DNA of 64,000 bases from Chryseobacterium phocaeense (GCF_900169075.1 NZ_LT827015.1:2062158-2126157); one strand, 5' to 3'. Positions 26,177 to 36,563 are shown, counted from the first letter of the stretch. Translations and numbers: made by a program. Notes: generated by a model not told the origin, from the sequence alone.

Positions 26177-26393
26177 GTGTTTATTAGTTTATGGTATTCA
26201 CAAAATTAAAATATTAAAACTATTACACAAAATTTTTGTTTTCTTCAAAGAAATAAGGTTTACTTTTTCTTCTCTCCAGCATTTCTCTGTTATTGTAAAT
26301 CCATTAATTAAATTTTCCAGAACTAAAAAAATTCTAAGAAGCTTCCGAGGCGAGGTTCTAGCCGTTGTTTATTTACTATAAGTTTGGAAAAAC
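26177..26393. repeat. Non-coding strip carrying diverged direct repeats
   Basis: 26241-26269 repeats 25111-25139 (29 nt, three mismatches, core AAGAAATAAG..TTACTTTTTC). 26281-26345 resembles 22853-22925 (both contain TTATTGTAAAT, TTAATTAA, GAACTAA/GAACTGAA, AAAATTCT and AGCTT in order). No intact gene. Confidence 0.5.
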
Positions 26394-26424
26394 AAAACAA
26401 CCCACTGAAAACAGCAGGTTGTCC
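26394..26424 (-). terminator. Hairpin downstream of tRNA-Arg
   Basis: On the minus strand ACAACCTGCTG and CAGTGGGTTGT arms are followed by TTTTGTTTTT. It lies 11-42 bp past the tRNA 3' end. Confidence 0.65.
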
Positions 26425-26435
26425 ATTAAGCATTG

Positions 26436-26507
26436 TGACCGCAGAAGGATTCGAACCCTCACTGTCGGAGCCGAAATCCGAAGTTCTATCCATTAAACTA
26501 TGCAGCC
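26436..26507 (-). tRNA. tRNA-Arg, anticodon UCG
   Basis: A full cloverleaf folds on the minus strand: acceptor GGCTGCA/TGCGGTC with two G-T pairs, D stem GTTT/GAAC, anticodon stem TCGGA/TCCGA around loop TTTCGGC, T stem GAGGG/CCTTC around TTCGAAT, discriminator A. The anticodon (positions 34-36) is UCG at 26472-26474. The CCA end is not encoded. It stands at the right edge of the accessory patch; I did not find a duplicated tRNA 3' end. Confidence 0.95.
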
Positions 26508-26744
26508 GGCTTTTTGGGTTTTAGAGTTAGAGAGTATATGAGTTATAAAAACGATATACTTAAGCTCTAAAACGCATTTAAGACTGCGAAAATACTGATT
26601 TTTTTACAATTTATCGAGTCTATAAAAGCTTAATTCTAAAAATATCTGCAAAGAAAAGCTTATTTAATGATTTTGCTTAATACAAATAATTAAAGATCAA
26701 GGTTTTAATATAAGTATTTTTCAGGTCATTAATTCACTGCATAA
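26508..26744. other. Promoter region of tRNA-Arg, no gene
   Basis: AT-rich spacer upstream of the tRNA (minus strand). No other feature recognised. Confidence 0.4.
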
Positions 26745-26785
26745 AATAAAAAAACCTCACACCGGAATGTAAGGTTTATATTTTT
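26745..26785 (-). terminator. Terminator of the TPR/outer-membrane operon
   Basis: On the minus strand AACCTTACA and TGTGAGGTT arms surround TTCCGG and are followed by T7. It lies 14 bp past the stop codon of the barrel gene. Confidence 0.75.
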
Positions 26786-26798
26786 TATAGATTTTTAC

Positions 26799-28568
26799 CT
26801 AGAACGTAATCTTCACACCTCCCAGAACCTGCGCTCCCAGGACTTTATAGCCTTTGTAGGTCTGATAATTGGAGTTCAGAAGATTGTTTCCGATGGCAAA
26901 CACACTGAAGTTCTTATGGAATTTGTATTCCGCAGAAAGATTTAGATCTGCATAGCCTCCTACTTTATCATTCCTGTTTTCTGTAGACTGGTACACCAGA
27001 TCCGGATTTGCTACCCCTTCGAGGGCAAAAGAATTCGTGGTTCTGTCGCTGGCAAAAATTCCTTTGAAACCTAACAATAGCTTTTTGTCAAGCATGGTAT
27101 ATTTTGCGCCGATACTGGCGTTCACCAAAGGAACGTTGTAAATATCCTCGTAATTTTTAAGATCGTATTTTGTAAACCTTACCTCTCCGTCTAAAACTAA
27201 ATTTTCAAGCGGGAAATACTGTACGCTCCCTTTGATATCACTTACATTTCCGTCATCATATACTGCTGAGAATGTATTGGCAAAGTTATAGGCAGAACGG
27301 TTCAGGGTGTAGGTATTATCAAACAGGTTGTTTCCCTGGAAGAACATAATATTGTTCACCTTTCCGTAACCGGCAGAGAAATCGTATTTGAAGGTTTCAT
27401 CAATGTCACCTCTCAAACCTATATAAAAGTGATATTTGGTTTCGGTAGGCTTTAAAAACTGGTCAGACAGGATGAATGGATTGGCCTGCAGAAGATCACC
27501 GTATGTATTCAGCTTCAGACCTCCGTCTACCCCACCGTAGAACTTAAATTCCTTAGCGGCAGCAAACTGGAATTCCGCCTGCGGGAACCAGTAAGTCTTA
27601 TTGTTTTTCACCTCCCCGCCTATCACATCGCTTGAATTTTTAGCATTCAGGAAAGAAAATGTAGATCCCAGCATTAAGTATGAATCCCCTTTTCTGAACG
27701 TTACTTTAGGGTCAAGAGTGGTATTAAAAAAGTTGGATGAATTTTTATCCCTGATCGCAAATTCTGATTTCACAGCTTCCAATCCAACGCCTAAGTCTGC
27801 ATTTAAATTGATCCCCGATTTTCCGATCTCTACCGCATGCTTGGAAAGATTCGCCAAAATGGACACCTGGTTTTCCTGTGCATCAAAATGATCTTTCAGG
27901 AACGATGATTTTACCCTCACATCATTTAAAATCTCATTGGAATAGAAATCATAGTACCCGTTTACCTTGAACTGATTCACCCGCTGCTTCAGATCAACAT
28001 CTGCAGATGGCTCCAGCGCATAAATCCCGTAATATCTGTTATTATCCAGTCCGTACTGCGCATTCAGGTTAAATTTTCCTTTTTCACCGTATGAATTCAA
28101 GTAGGCTCCGATGGCCGTAGAACTCTGCTTGGAATCCCATGCATACTCTTTTTTCAGACCTAATGTAGAAAGGAAATGGAAATCTGCCCCTACTTCCAGC
28201 TTGTTCTCAAGCGTTTTAGAAATATTGGCATCCGCAAGGATCTTGCCGAAATTACCCATTCCGAACTGCAGATAATTATTCTGAGCCGTTCCGTCAAATT
28301 TCGGAGTTACATCCTGCCCCTGAATGGTAGACGTTTTAAAATCCGAAACCGCAGGCACATCCGTAATGGTATACTTTACAGGATTCTGGGATTTCTCTTC
28401 CGGCGGATAATTCTTAATGGTTTCCACAGAAGTCTTCTTCTTCTCAATCTTCCTCACTTCAGGCTCCCGCTTCTTGTTAAGAATCAGCTTTTCCTCCTTG
28501 ATCTGGGAAAACGCAAACTGCGAAAACCCTAAAAATAATATGGATAATAATTGAATTTTTCTGTTCAT
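26799..28568 (-). CDS. Outer-membrane beta-barrel protein
   Basis: 589 residues. Signal peptide MNRKIQLLSILFLGFSQFAFS, then a Lys/Glu/Pro-rich periplasmic linker (KKREPEVRKIEKKKTSVETI), then about 480 residues of alternating aromatic strands typical of TonB-receptor-like barrels, ending NLLNSNYQTYKGYKVLGAQV and LGGVKITF. No plug domain is seen. It lies 99 bp downstream of the giant TPR gene on the same strand and is probably co-transcribed. The pair could form an envelope scaffold, since the periplasmic TPR protein and basic linker could interact, but the role is unproven. Confidence 0.75.
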   Translation of the reverse strand: MNRKIQLLSILFLGFSQFAFSQIKEEKLILNKKREPEVRKIEKKKTSVETIKNYPPEEKSQNPVKYTITDVPAVSDFKTSTIQGQDVTPKFDGTAQNNYLQFGMGNFGKILADANISKTLENKLEVGADFHFLSTLGLKKEYAWDSKQSSTAIGAYLNSYGEKGKFNLNAQYGLDNNRYYGIYALEPSADVDLKQRVNQFKVNGYYDFYSNEILNDVRVKSSFLKDHFDAQENQVSILANLSKHAVEIGKSGINLNADLGVGLEAVKSEFAIRDKNSSNFFNTTLDPKVTFRKGDSYLMLGSTFSFLNAKNSSDVIGGEVKNNKTYWFPQAEFQFAAAKEFKFYGGVDGGLKLNTYGDLLQANPFILSDQFLKPTETKYHFYIGLRGDIDETFKYDFSAGYGKVNNIMFFQGNNLFDNTYTLNRSAYNFANTFSAVYDDGNVSDIKGSVQYFPLENLVLDGEVRFTKYDLKNYEDIYNVPLVNASIGAKYTMLDKKLLLGFKGIFASDRTTNSFALEGVANPDLVYQSTENRNDKVGGYADLNLSAEYKFHKNFSVFAIGNNLLNSNYQTYKGYKVLGAQVLGGVKITF

Positions 28569-28667
28569 TGTTCAATATTTGTATTAATGTATAATGTCGG
28601 ATGTATAATGTATTTACTGAACGTTGTAGATTTTACATGGTACATTTTACATTATACTTTATACACT

Positions 28668-31631
28668 TTACTTTTTAATCTGCTTTTTAACCTCTTTTGC
28701 TTCTGCTACGATCTCCGGGAAGTCTTTGTAGTTCTCGATGATCTGATCGCAGGTATAACTCGCCTGGTAATTATCTTTTAGCCCTACATAGTTTTTCGCC
28801 ATCAGCACCAGCGCTTTTGCACCCCAGTAATCTTCGGAGGCATAATTGTTGGCCAGTTTAAAGATCGTTTCATTGGAAGACTTGAAGGCCTTTCCTTTAT
28901 TCTGATAATAGGCTTTGGCATAAAGAGCTTCCGCCGCTACAGCGGTATTGGACGATTTCTCCAGAGAAGTATAGGCAGACTGTGCATCTTTATCCTTCCC
29001 GGAATTCATCAGGCTTCTTGCTTTGATCACTTTCGCCGTTTCAATAACAGCTGAAGAGTTTTTCGTATTGGCGATCACTGCATCAGCCAGCTTTTCTGCC
29101 TGCGAGAAGTTTTTCTCGTTCGCATATAGCTTCATCAACTCTACATTCGCGTAGTTTCTGATGTTGATATCCGAAGAGTTTCTGATGTTCTCAAGATACT
29201 TTTTCGCTTCCGCTGTATTCCCCTGTGTTGTAAAGATTTGAGCCAGACGGGTCTGGGCATCATCCTGATAATCATTCTGTACAGCGGCTACCTCCTGAAG
29301 TACAAGAAGTGCTTTTGTAGCATTATTGGTCTGGTAGTAACTTTCCCCCAACTCGTATTTAGCCTGGTAAAGGCCTTCTCCGGTAGGATTCTGTGTTAAA
29401 TATTTCTCGTAGTAAGAAATGGCATTTTTGTAATCTTTCTTCGTGAAATATTGTTTTCCGGTGGAAAGGTTGATTTCATCTATCTCCGCTGCATCCACAT
29501 TCACCCCGATATTTTTTGCGAAGCTTTCATACCCGGATACATCGCCGTTTTTCGTGAAAATAGGTTTTGCCGCCTGAACGATCTTTTCTGCGTATGCGGT
29601 ATTTTTATACTGCTCACCTAAAGATTTAAGCTCAGAAAGTGCTTTATCACTCTGGTTCTGGTCAATATAATTCTGTGCCCTGTAAATGGAAGCATTTGCG
29701 ATAAGATCTTTATCAGAAGATGTTTTAATCACTTTTGCAAAAGCATCATTGGAGTTGGCAAAATCATCCTGAGCCGCATAAGCCGTACCCATTTCATACT
29801 GGGCATCGTCATAGTACTCGGAGGAAGGATATTTGGATAAAAGATTTTTTAAATTGTTGATTTTGGCCTGAGTATCACCTTTAAATCCTAAAGCCATTGC
29901 TTTCTGGTATAAAGTATAATCCGTAGCATCTTCATTCTTATCATAAATGGCAATTGCTTCATTCAGGTCATTGTTGGCATAATGAATATCTGCCAGACGA
30001 AGCTCCGCATCATTTTTGAATTCAGGTTTCGGATTGGTCAGGTACTGTTTGAAATAGGTCTGTGCCTGATCGAATTTTTTGGCTTTGAAATAAGCATACC
30101 CTAAATCGTAAGGCAGCTGCTGTTTCTCAGGGAAGGTTTCGTTGAGAAGTTTCTCATAACGGGCAATCGCGGAAGGATAATTTCCTTTCTGGTAATATAC
30201 CTGTCCTAACCAGTATAAAGCCCTGTTATAAAATTCTTTGTTGATATTAAATCCTAAACTTCTGAGGAAGTAGGTTTCCGCTTCATCATAATTTCCTTTA
30301 TTGAATTCCTCTGTTCCTAATAAGTAAGAAACCTCCTGATCTACTTTATTGATCTCAGGTGTTGAATTCTGCAGCCTGTCGATTGCGTTCAGGGTTTCCT
30401 TATAGTTTCCGGAATACAGATAGGATTTCACAAGAAGTGATCTCATTTCCGGAGCATTGGCATCATTCTGATTGTCATTGATATAACTCTGGATCACCGC
30501 AGACGGGTTTTCAAACGGATTCCCAATATCATACCCCAGTTTTGCATACTGCTCGTGGGCCAGTTTTTTAACCTTCGCATCATAATCCATCTGGTAAGAA
30601 GAACGGAATGCCGAAAGGGCTTCCTGCTTTTTATCTACCGCCAGATAAGCATTTCCTAATTGGTAGTAAGCATTCTGAGCCAGCGCGGAATTGCTGTTGA
30701 TAAGCTGGTTGTAATAAGAAACCGCTTCATCATATTTTTTAAGCTGTGCAGCCACAAATCCCATTTCATACAAATCATTCTCAGAAGGATTCTGCTGTAC
30801 ATTCAGATAATCTTTTAAATGCGGATAAGCCGAATTATAATCATTCTTCATGAAATAACTCTCCCCGATGATCTTGTGGACTTCCGCTTTATAGGCATCG
30901 GAAATATCTTCGTTCAGAAGAGCGGTTCCTTCCGTAATCGCCTGGTCGTAGTTCTTGTCGTTGTAATACATCTGTACATAATACGGACGTACCAGTTTGG
31001 AGAATTTCGGCTGGTCTTTCACAGAATCAAAGTACTGGAAAGCCTTATCACTCTGTCTGTTCGAGTAATACAGGTGGCCCAGCATATAGGCAATATCTCC
31101 TTTCTGAGATTCGTCTGCTGTTTTATAGGCTTCTTCCAGGGCATCGGTTGCACCTTTGGTATCCCCCATCATGAATTTGGCGTACCCTAGCTTCAGAATA
31201 TACTGTGTATTTTCTTCTTTCGAAAGCTGATACTGATTTACTTTTTTCAAAGTCTCCAGAGCTTTTTCAAAATCTTTTTTCGCTAAATAATAGTCCGCCA
31301 ACGGAAGATTAGCCTGGGCAAAATAGGCCGAATTAGGATATTCTTTCATGAAGGCTGTCAGTCCTTCCTCCGCATGGTTCTTCTGCAGAATGACCCCGAT
31401 CACATTATCAAAAAATTGTGCCGCTTCCTTTCTCGATTTAGACAAATTCTGGTTATAGAAATACTGTCTGGCATATTCGAACTGGGAAGCGTTGTATATT
31501 TTGGTCTGATAAAGATTTTCTGCGAGATTGAACCTGTAATTTTCTTTTTGTGTAAAGTACTGCGACTGTTGCGCTTCGGAAACTCCGAAATAAAGCACGG
31601 CAGCTGAGAGAAGGATTTTTTTTGAATTCAT
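28668..31631 (-). CDS. Large periplasmic TPR-repeat protein
   Basis: 987 residues. Signal peptide MNSKKILLSAAVLYFGVSEA, then at least twenty tetratricopeptide-type helical hairpins along the whole length, for example AFQYFDSVKDQPKFS, EAETYFLRSLGFNI, AQTYFKQYLTNPKPEFKNDA and ALWLV-type YbgF-like units (DAQYEMGTAYAAQDDFANS). No catalytic domain. Such proteins act as scaffolds in cell-envelope complexes. First gene of a two-gene unit with the barrel protein. Confidence 0.9.
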   Translation of the reverse strand: MNSKKILLSAAVLYFGVSEAQQSQYFTQKENYRFNLAENLYQTKIYNASQFEYARQYFYNQNLSKSRKEAAQFFDNVIGVILQKNHAEEGLTAFMKEYPNSAYFAQANLPLADYYLAKKDFEKALETLKKVNQYQLSKEENTQYILKLGYAKFMMGDTKGATDALEEAYKTADESQKGDIAYMLGHLYYSNRQSDKAFQYFDSVKDQPKFSKLVRPYYVQMYYNDKNYDQAITEGTALLNEDISDAYKAEVHKIIGESYFMKNDYNSAYPHLKDYLNVQQNPSENDLYEMGFVAAQLKKYDEAVSYYNQLINSNSALAQNAYYQLGNAYLAVDKKQEALSAFRSSYQMDYDAKVKKLAHEQYAKLGYDIGNPFENPSAVIQSYINDNQNDANAPEMRSLLVKSYLYSGNYKETLNAIDRLQNSTPEINKVDQEVSYLLGTEEFNKGNYDEAETYFLRSLGFNINKEFYNRALYWLGQVYYQKGNYPSAIARYEKLLNETFPEKQQLPYDLGYAYFKAKKFDQAQTYFKQYLTNPKPEFKNDAELRLADIHYANNDLNEAIAIYDKNEDATDYTLYQKAMALGFKGDTQAKINNLKNLLSKYPSSEYYDDAQYEMGTAYAAQDDFANSNDAFAKVIKTSSDKDLIANASIYRAQNYIDQNQSDKALSELKSLGEQYKNTAYAEKIVQAAKPIFTKNGDVSGYESFAKNIGVNVDAAEIDEINLSTGKQYFTKKDYKNAISYYEKYLTQNPTGEGLYQAKYELGESYYQTNNATKALLVLQEVAAVQNDYQDDAQTRLAQIFTTQGNTAEAKKYLENIRNSSDINIRNYANVELMKLYANEKNFSQAEKLADAVIANTKNSSAVIETAKVIKARSLMNSGKDKDAQSAYTSLEKSSNTAVAAEALYAKAYYQNKGKAFKSSNETIFKLANNYASEDYWGAKALVLMAKNYVGLKDNYQASYTCDQIIENYKDFPEIVAEAKEVKKQIKK

Positions 31632-31866
31632 TCTTTTTTGAATAAAAAAATTAGTCTATATAAGTTAACGAAAATATTAAAAACTTATTGTTTAAGCAAG
31701 TTTTAAAAGGTTTATTCATCTAAAATACCCATTTAAGACATTTCACTATTTCATGATAAAAATTGATTACTTTAGCATATTAAAAATTGAAATCGCATCA
31801 ATCTCGAATTATCATAAAATATTTTGAATTAATCCTCATTCTACACAGCTAAAAACATACCATATC

Positions 31867-34107
31867 ATGAAAATTAAGATACTTTTAGCATTAATATTTG
31901 TCAATCTGATGCATGCGCAGAAGTTTTACTTTCCTAAAACAGCCGTTACGGATTCTGCCGTGCTGGAAAAACAGATGCCGCTGCTTGCTTCTAAACTGAT
32001 GACCCAGCCCCAGATGCTGAAACTGAAAAAAATAAACCGCACCGTCTTTACAGACAATTTATACCGCCTGCAGATTGTTGCCGGAGACTATAAAAAATCT
32101 GTCGCCACGCTTGCCGATCACCGGAAGGCATTTGCAGATCACAATATGGCCGGTAATAAACTCATTGTCCACGAATTTTACAGCCTGGCCAAACTGAATG
32201 AACAAAAAGATAAAACCTCATTTCACGATGCCCTTGAAAAAGCATTTAATAAAAAATACGGAAGTCTTTCGGATAAGCTGATTACCAAAGTAGGTATTGG
32301 TGTGGATGGGGATGTCCGGGATTCAAAAAGGATCATGACCGAAGCGCTCAACAAGCAGAAAGATAAGGACAGTATAGATTACGCTTCTGCCCTGGCTTTA
32401 TGTAAAAGCTATCTGAACTATAAGACGTATTCCAGCCTCAAACCTCAGATTATGGAGTTAATTGCGGCTAAGGACCGGGAAAAGTTCATTATTGAGACTA
32501 AAGATCTCAAAACAAAAGCCGGAAATACACTGACAATCACCATAGTCCGAAAAAAAGAAAATATGTCCCCGCTTCCGGTGATTCTTACCAATAATATCTA
32601 CGCCGGTGCATTCGATCCTTTTTTCGGGAAAAGAGCTGCGGTTTACAATTATGTAGGCGCTGTAGTAAATACCCGCGGGAAACGGAACAGCAATGATGAG
32701 AACAACCCTTTTGAACATGAATCCCAGGATATTTATGAAGTCATCGACTGGGTGAGCAAGCAGCCATGGAGTAACGGATCTGTCGGGATGATCGGCGGAA
32801 GCTACCTTGGGTTCAGCCAGTGGGCAGCGGTGAAAAAATTACATCCGGCCCTTAAGACCATTGTTCCGCAGGTAGCCGTAGGAATCGGTATAGACTACCC
32901 TGCCCAGAATAATATCTTTATGAGCTATATGCTGCAGTGGATTCAATATGTAACGAACAACAAACTTACTGATGAGGCAGATTTCAATAATTTCACCAAA
33001 TGGGAATCTGTATTCTCCGAATGGTACAAAAGCGGAAAATCATTCAGAGCTCTGGATACCATCAGCGGCAAGCCCAGCAAAATATTCCAGAGATGGCTGG
33101 ATCACCCTGCATACGATGACTACTGGCACAAAATGGTTCCGTATAAAGAAGATTTCGCCAATATCAATATTCCGATCCTGACGACTACCGGATATTATGA
33201 TGACGACCAAATCGGGGCCTTATCGTATTTTAAAGCGCATCATCAGTATAACAAAAATGCCAATCACTATCTGGTTATCGGCCCGTACAATCATGGAGGC
33301 GCCCAAAGCTACGGCTTTACTTCTGTAAATGGTACTACCATAGATCCGGTAGCGAGAATAAGTATTGATGACCTTGCTTTTTCCTGGTTCGATTATATTC
33401 TGAAAAATGGTAAAAAGCCTGCTCTTTTAAGAGACAGGATTAATTTCCAGGTGATGAGTACGAATACATGGAAACATGCTCCTACCCTTGAAAAAATGCA
33501 TACTTCATCTATCAATTTTTATCTGCAGGATCATAAAAATAAGACATCAGTTTTTAAACAGCCTGCCGGGAAAAGCTTTACTACACAAATTGTTGACTTT
33601 AAAAAACGTGATGAGAAAGAAACCTATCATAAAGTAAGCAAAACAGACAGCGTAAAAACCACCAACTCGGTTTATTTTGAGAGTGAGGTACTGGACAAAG
33701 ACATGATCATCAGCGGAAATCCGGGTGGATTCTTCAATGTTTCCATCAATAAAAAGGATTTTGATACGGATATGTCTTTGTATCAGATACAGCCGGACGG
33801 CAAAACTTTTTTACTGTCTACCCACATGGTTAGAGCCAGTTATGCAAAAAACAATGAAGTGCGGCAGCTTCTTACCCCGGGAAAAACTGAGCAGATTCCT
33901 ATTATAAATTCAATGTTTATGAGCAAAAAAATCGTCAAGGGAAGCAAGCTTGTTCTGCTTGTCGGCGTTAATAAAAACCCGAACTGGCAGATCAATTACG
34001 GTTCAGGAAAGGATGTGAGTGACGAGACGATAAAAGATTCCGGCGAGCCGCTGGAAATCAAGTGGTACAATGACAGTTATGTGGAAATACCTATTTATCA
34101 AGAATAA
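31867..34107 (+). CDS. Secreted CocE/NonD-family (S15) hydrolase
   Basis: 746 residues with signal peptide MKIKILLALIFVNLMHAQ. An N-terminal helical region of about 190 residues precedes the alpha/beta hydrolase core of the X-Pro dipeptidyl peptidase/cocaine esterase family: VVNTRGKRNSNDENNPFEHE, nucleophile GGSYLGFSQW, acid near TTTGYYDDDQIGALSYF, His in IGPYNHGGAQS. The C-terminal jelly-roll (SKTDSVKTTNSVYFESEVL) is typical. Enzymes of this family act on acyl esters or amides; substrate unknown. Divergent from the TPR gene across 235 bp. Confidence 0.92.
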   Translation: MKIKILLALIFVNLMHAQKFYFPKTAVTDSAVLEKQMPLLASKLMTQPQMLKLKKINRTVFTDNLYRLQIVAGDYKKSVATLADHRKAFADHNMAGNKLIVHEFYSLAKLNEQKDKTSFHDALEKAFNKKYGSLSDKLITKVGIGVDGDVRDSKRIMTEALNKQKDKDSIDYASALALCKSYLNYKTYSSLKPQIMELIAAKDREKFIIETKDLKTKAGNTLTITIVRKKENMSPLPVILTNNIYAGAFDPFFGKRAAVYNYVGAVVNTRGKRNSNDENNPFEHESQDIYEVIDWVSKQPWSNGSVGMIGGSYLGFSQWAAVKKLHPALKTIVPQVAVGIGIDYPAQNNIFMSYMLQWIQYVTNNKLTDEADFNNFTKWESVFSEWYKSGKSFRALDTISGKPSKIFQRWLDHPAYDDYWHKMVPYKEDFANINIPILTTTGYYDDDQIGALSYFKAHHQYNKNANHYLVIGPYNHGGAQSYGFTSVNGTTIDPVARISIDDLAFSWFDYILKNGKKPALLRDRINFQVMSTNTWKHAPTLEKMHTSSINFYLQDHKNKTSVFKQPAGKSFTTQIVDFKKRDEKETYHKVSKTDSVKTTNSVYFESEVLDKDMIISGNPGGFFNVSINKKDFDTDMSLYQIQPDGKTFLLSTHMVRASYAKNNEVRQLLTPGKTEQIPIINSMFMSKKIVKGSKLVLLVGVNKNPNWQINYGSGKDVSDETIKDSGEPLEIKWYNDSYVEIPIYQE

Positions 34108-34219
34108 AGGCAATTAACCTGTCTGGGTTCAGTATTTTTAACTAAAATTACGATGACGGACAGCATCAAAATAAAAAATCATTACATTTGTTTTTTTTCA
34201 AACTCAAATAAAATATTGA

Positions 34220-35890
34220 ATGAATCAACTTTTCAGAAGGAAAAACTATTCAGAAACAGATACATCTACTAGTCTTTTACGGGTTTTAGGTGTTTGGGAT
34301 ATCGTTTTTTTTGGTATTGCGGCCATTATTGGAGCAGGAAGTTTCAGCAGTTTAGGCGAAGCAGTTTTCAGAGGCGGCCCGGGAGTGATTCTTCTGTATT
34401 TGATTTGCGGTTTTGCATGCGGTTTCACAGCATTATGCTACGCTGAATTCGCCAGCAGGATTCCTACCGCCGGTTCTGCCTACACGTATGCTTATGCCAG
34501 TTTTGGGGAATTAATTGCCTGGGTAATAGGATGGGCGTTGATTATGGAATATTCTTTCGGGAATATTTATGTAGCCTTTTCGTGGTCCGATTATTTCACC
34601 AGCTTTTTAGGGCGGCTGGGCATGCATATTCCGGATTATCTCACCTGCAGTTATACAGAAGCCAGAAAAGCTTTCCAGTATGGTTCAGAGAACAAAGAAC
34701 TGTTAAATGCCTGGAAAACGGCACCTTTGATTGGAAGTTTAAAGTTCATTGTGGATGTTCCTGCGCTGGTGATCAACGGTCTTATTACGTGGCTTTGTTA
34801 TGTAGGCGTTAAGGAAAGTAAAAACTTCAATAATTCTTTAGTAATTTTAAAATTAGCGGTGATTGTCCTGGTTATTCTTGTAGGCTTTGCATACATCAAC
34901 ACAGACAACTGGACCCCTGTGAATCCTGAGACCCAGGTGGCTTCTTTCATGCCTAACGGGTTTGCAGGCGTAATGAGTGCCGTGTCCGGAGTTTTCTTTG
35001 CATACATCGGGTTTGACGCCCTGAGTGTGCTTTCAGAGGAAACTAAAGACCCTCAGAAAACACTTCCGAAAGGAATGATCATATCCCTTGTACTGTGTAC
35101 ATTTATCTATATTGCACTCACCCTTGTTCTTACAGGAATGGTAGATTACAGAAAATTTGACGGTGTGGGCGACCCGCTTTCATTTATATTCGAAAAAACC
35201 AACGCCAATGTAGCCTGGATGGAGCTTGTGGTTTCGTTTGTAGCCATTGTGGCTATCACCACAGTATTGCTGGTTTTCCAGATGGGACAGCCAAGAATCT
35301 GGTACGCCATGAGCCGCGACGGGCTGATGCCTCAAAGGTTTCAAAAGGTTCACCCAAAATACAAAACACCTTCTTATGCTACCATTATTACAGGAATCGC
35401 CGTAGGTGTTCCTATTCTGTTTACGGATAAAACTTTTATCCTTGATTTTACAAGTATCGGAACCATTTTCGCTTTCGTACTGGTCTGTGCAGGAGTTTTA
35501 ATGCTTCCCGCCAAAGAAAAGATCAAAGGCAGGTTCCATCTTCCCTATATCAACGGAAAGATCATATTTCCTGTTATTTTTATCGGCGGACTGATCGGTT
35601 TTTACCTTTGGCAGCCGGAATTTTTCACCACGATCATGGACTGGAATGATCCTAAGGAAGGTGAATTCAGAGCCTCGATATTTGTTTTTATCGTGATCAA
35701 TCTTATCCTGTGTATTTTCGCATTTATTAAAAATTTCTCTTTAATTCCTTTAATAGGTTTAAGCTCCTGTTTGTATCTTCTTACAGGAATGAGCCATGAA
35801 AACTGGTTCTGGTTCGGGCTTTGGTTTGCCCTGGGGCTGGTAATCTACTTCTGTTATGGGTATAGGAATAGTAAGCTGAGGAAAGGTTAA
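34220..35890 (+). CDS. APC-superfamily amino acid permease
   Basis: 556 residues, about 12-14 transmembrane helices. The family signature is clear in TM1 (FFGIAAIIGAGSFSSLGEAV), followed by YAEFASRIPTAGSAYTYAYA, and the TM6 region FFAYIGFDALSVLSEETKDPQ. An insertion between TM3 and TM4 carries MHIPDYLTCSYTEARKAFQY. Cationic or general amino acid uptake is likely, but specificity cannot be read. Probably monocistronic; a short repeat-rich spacer follows. Confidence 0.93.
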   Translation: MNQLFRRKNYSETDTSTSLLRVLGVWDIVFFGIAAIIGAGSFSSLGEAVFRGGPGVILLYLICGFACGFTALCYAEFASRIPTAGSAYTYAYASFGELIAWVIGWALIMEYSFGNIYVAFSWSDYFTSFLGRLGMHIPDYLTCSYTEARKAFQYGSENKELLNAWKTAPLIGSLKFIVDVPALVINGLITWLCYVGVKESKNFNNSLVILKLAVIVLVILVGFAYINTDNWTPVNPETQVASFMPNGFAGVMSAVSGVFFAYIGFDALSVLSEETKDPQKTLPKGMIISLVLCTFIYIALTLVLTGMVDYRKFDGVGDPLSFIFEKTNANVAWMELVVSFVAIVAITTVLLVFQMGQPRIWYAMSRDGLMPQRFQKVHPKYKTPSYATIITGIAVGVPILFTDKTFILDFTSIGTIFAFVLVCAGVLMLPAKEKIKGRFHLPYINGKIIFPVIFIGGLIGFYLWQPEFFTTIMDWNDPKEGEFRASIFVFIVINLILCIFAFIKNFSLIPLIGLSSCLYLLTGMSHENWFWFGLWFALGLVIYFCYGYRNSKLRKG

Positions 35891-36096
35891 AGGCGAAAAG
35901 GTAAAACAGCGAAATCGCGAAAGGGCAAAAGGGCTAATGAACAAGGTTAATCAGTTACCTGCATAAAATATATTTACAGTAAAAGGCAAATTCGCAGATC
36001 AGCAAATTTGCCTTTTTGCTTTTTAGCCTTTTTGCATCTTATAAATCGGCCGAATTATTGCATAGGTCTCAACAGAAACTATCAACTAATACCGCC

Positions 36097-36453
36097 ATGT
36101 CAGAAAGAATAAAAACTTACGGGGAATTTTATCAGTTCTATCTTACCGAACACAGCAAAACAGGAACCAGGATCTTTCATTTTATAGGAACCCTGCTGGT
36201 TTTTGTAGTGATCTGGTACGTGATCAGTTCAGGAAAGGAAAGGTTTCTGTGGTATATTCCGATTTTTGGTTACGGCTTTGCCTGGTTCAGCCATGCTGTG
36301 ATTGAAAAAAATAAGCCGGCTACCTTCAAATATCCGCTGTGGTCACTGATTTCAGATTTCAGACTGTTCTTTGAGCTGCTGATTGGAAAGCAGAAATTCA
36401 GAGGGATAGCTGTGAAACCACAGGAGACTGAGGATTCTAAGGATTTACATTAA
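36097..36453 (+). CDS. Mpo1-like (DUF962) membrane protein
   Basis: 118 residues from ATG 36097 (MSERIKTYGEFYQFYLTEHS); a frame from 36016 has no support. The motif order fits the DUF962/Mpo1 family: FYLTEHSKTGTRIFHFIGT, a hydrophobic hairpin, FAWFSHAVIEKNKPATF, and PLWSLISDFRLFFELL. The yeast member is a 2-hydroxy fatty acid dioxygenase with conserved His residues; His in THRIFHF-like and FSHAVIEKNKP positions are present here. Bacterial function unproven. Confidence 0.85.
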   Translation: MSERIKTYGEFYQFYLTEHSKTGTRIFHFIGTLLVFVVIWYVISSGKERFLWYIPIFGYGFAWFSHAVIEKNKPATFKYPLWSLISDFRLFFELLIGKQKFRGIAVKPQETEDSKDLH

Positions 36454-36469
36454 TTTATTACAAAAGTTT

Positions 36470-36556
36470 TTTTAACACTTAAGTTATTTTAAGTTTAAAA
36501 TTTGACGTAAAAAAGTTCACTTAAGTTTTTGAAAAATCAAAGATTTTTATTTGCTG
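36470..36556. repeat. Single copy of the dispersed AAAATCAAAGATTTTTAT repeat
   Basis: CAAAAGTTTTTTTAACAC, a TTTAAAATTTGACG piece, AAAAGTTCACTTAAGTTTTTG and AAAATCAAAGATTTTTATTT occur in the same order as in each unit at 47137-48478 and, reversed, at 1-310. Confidence 0.7.
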
Positions 36557-36563
36557 TTATATG

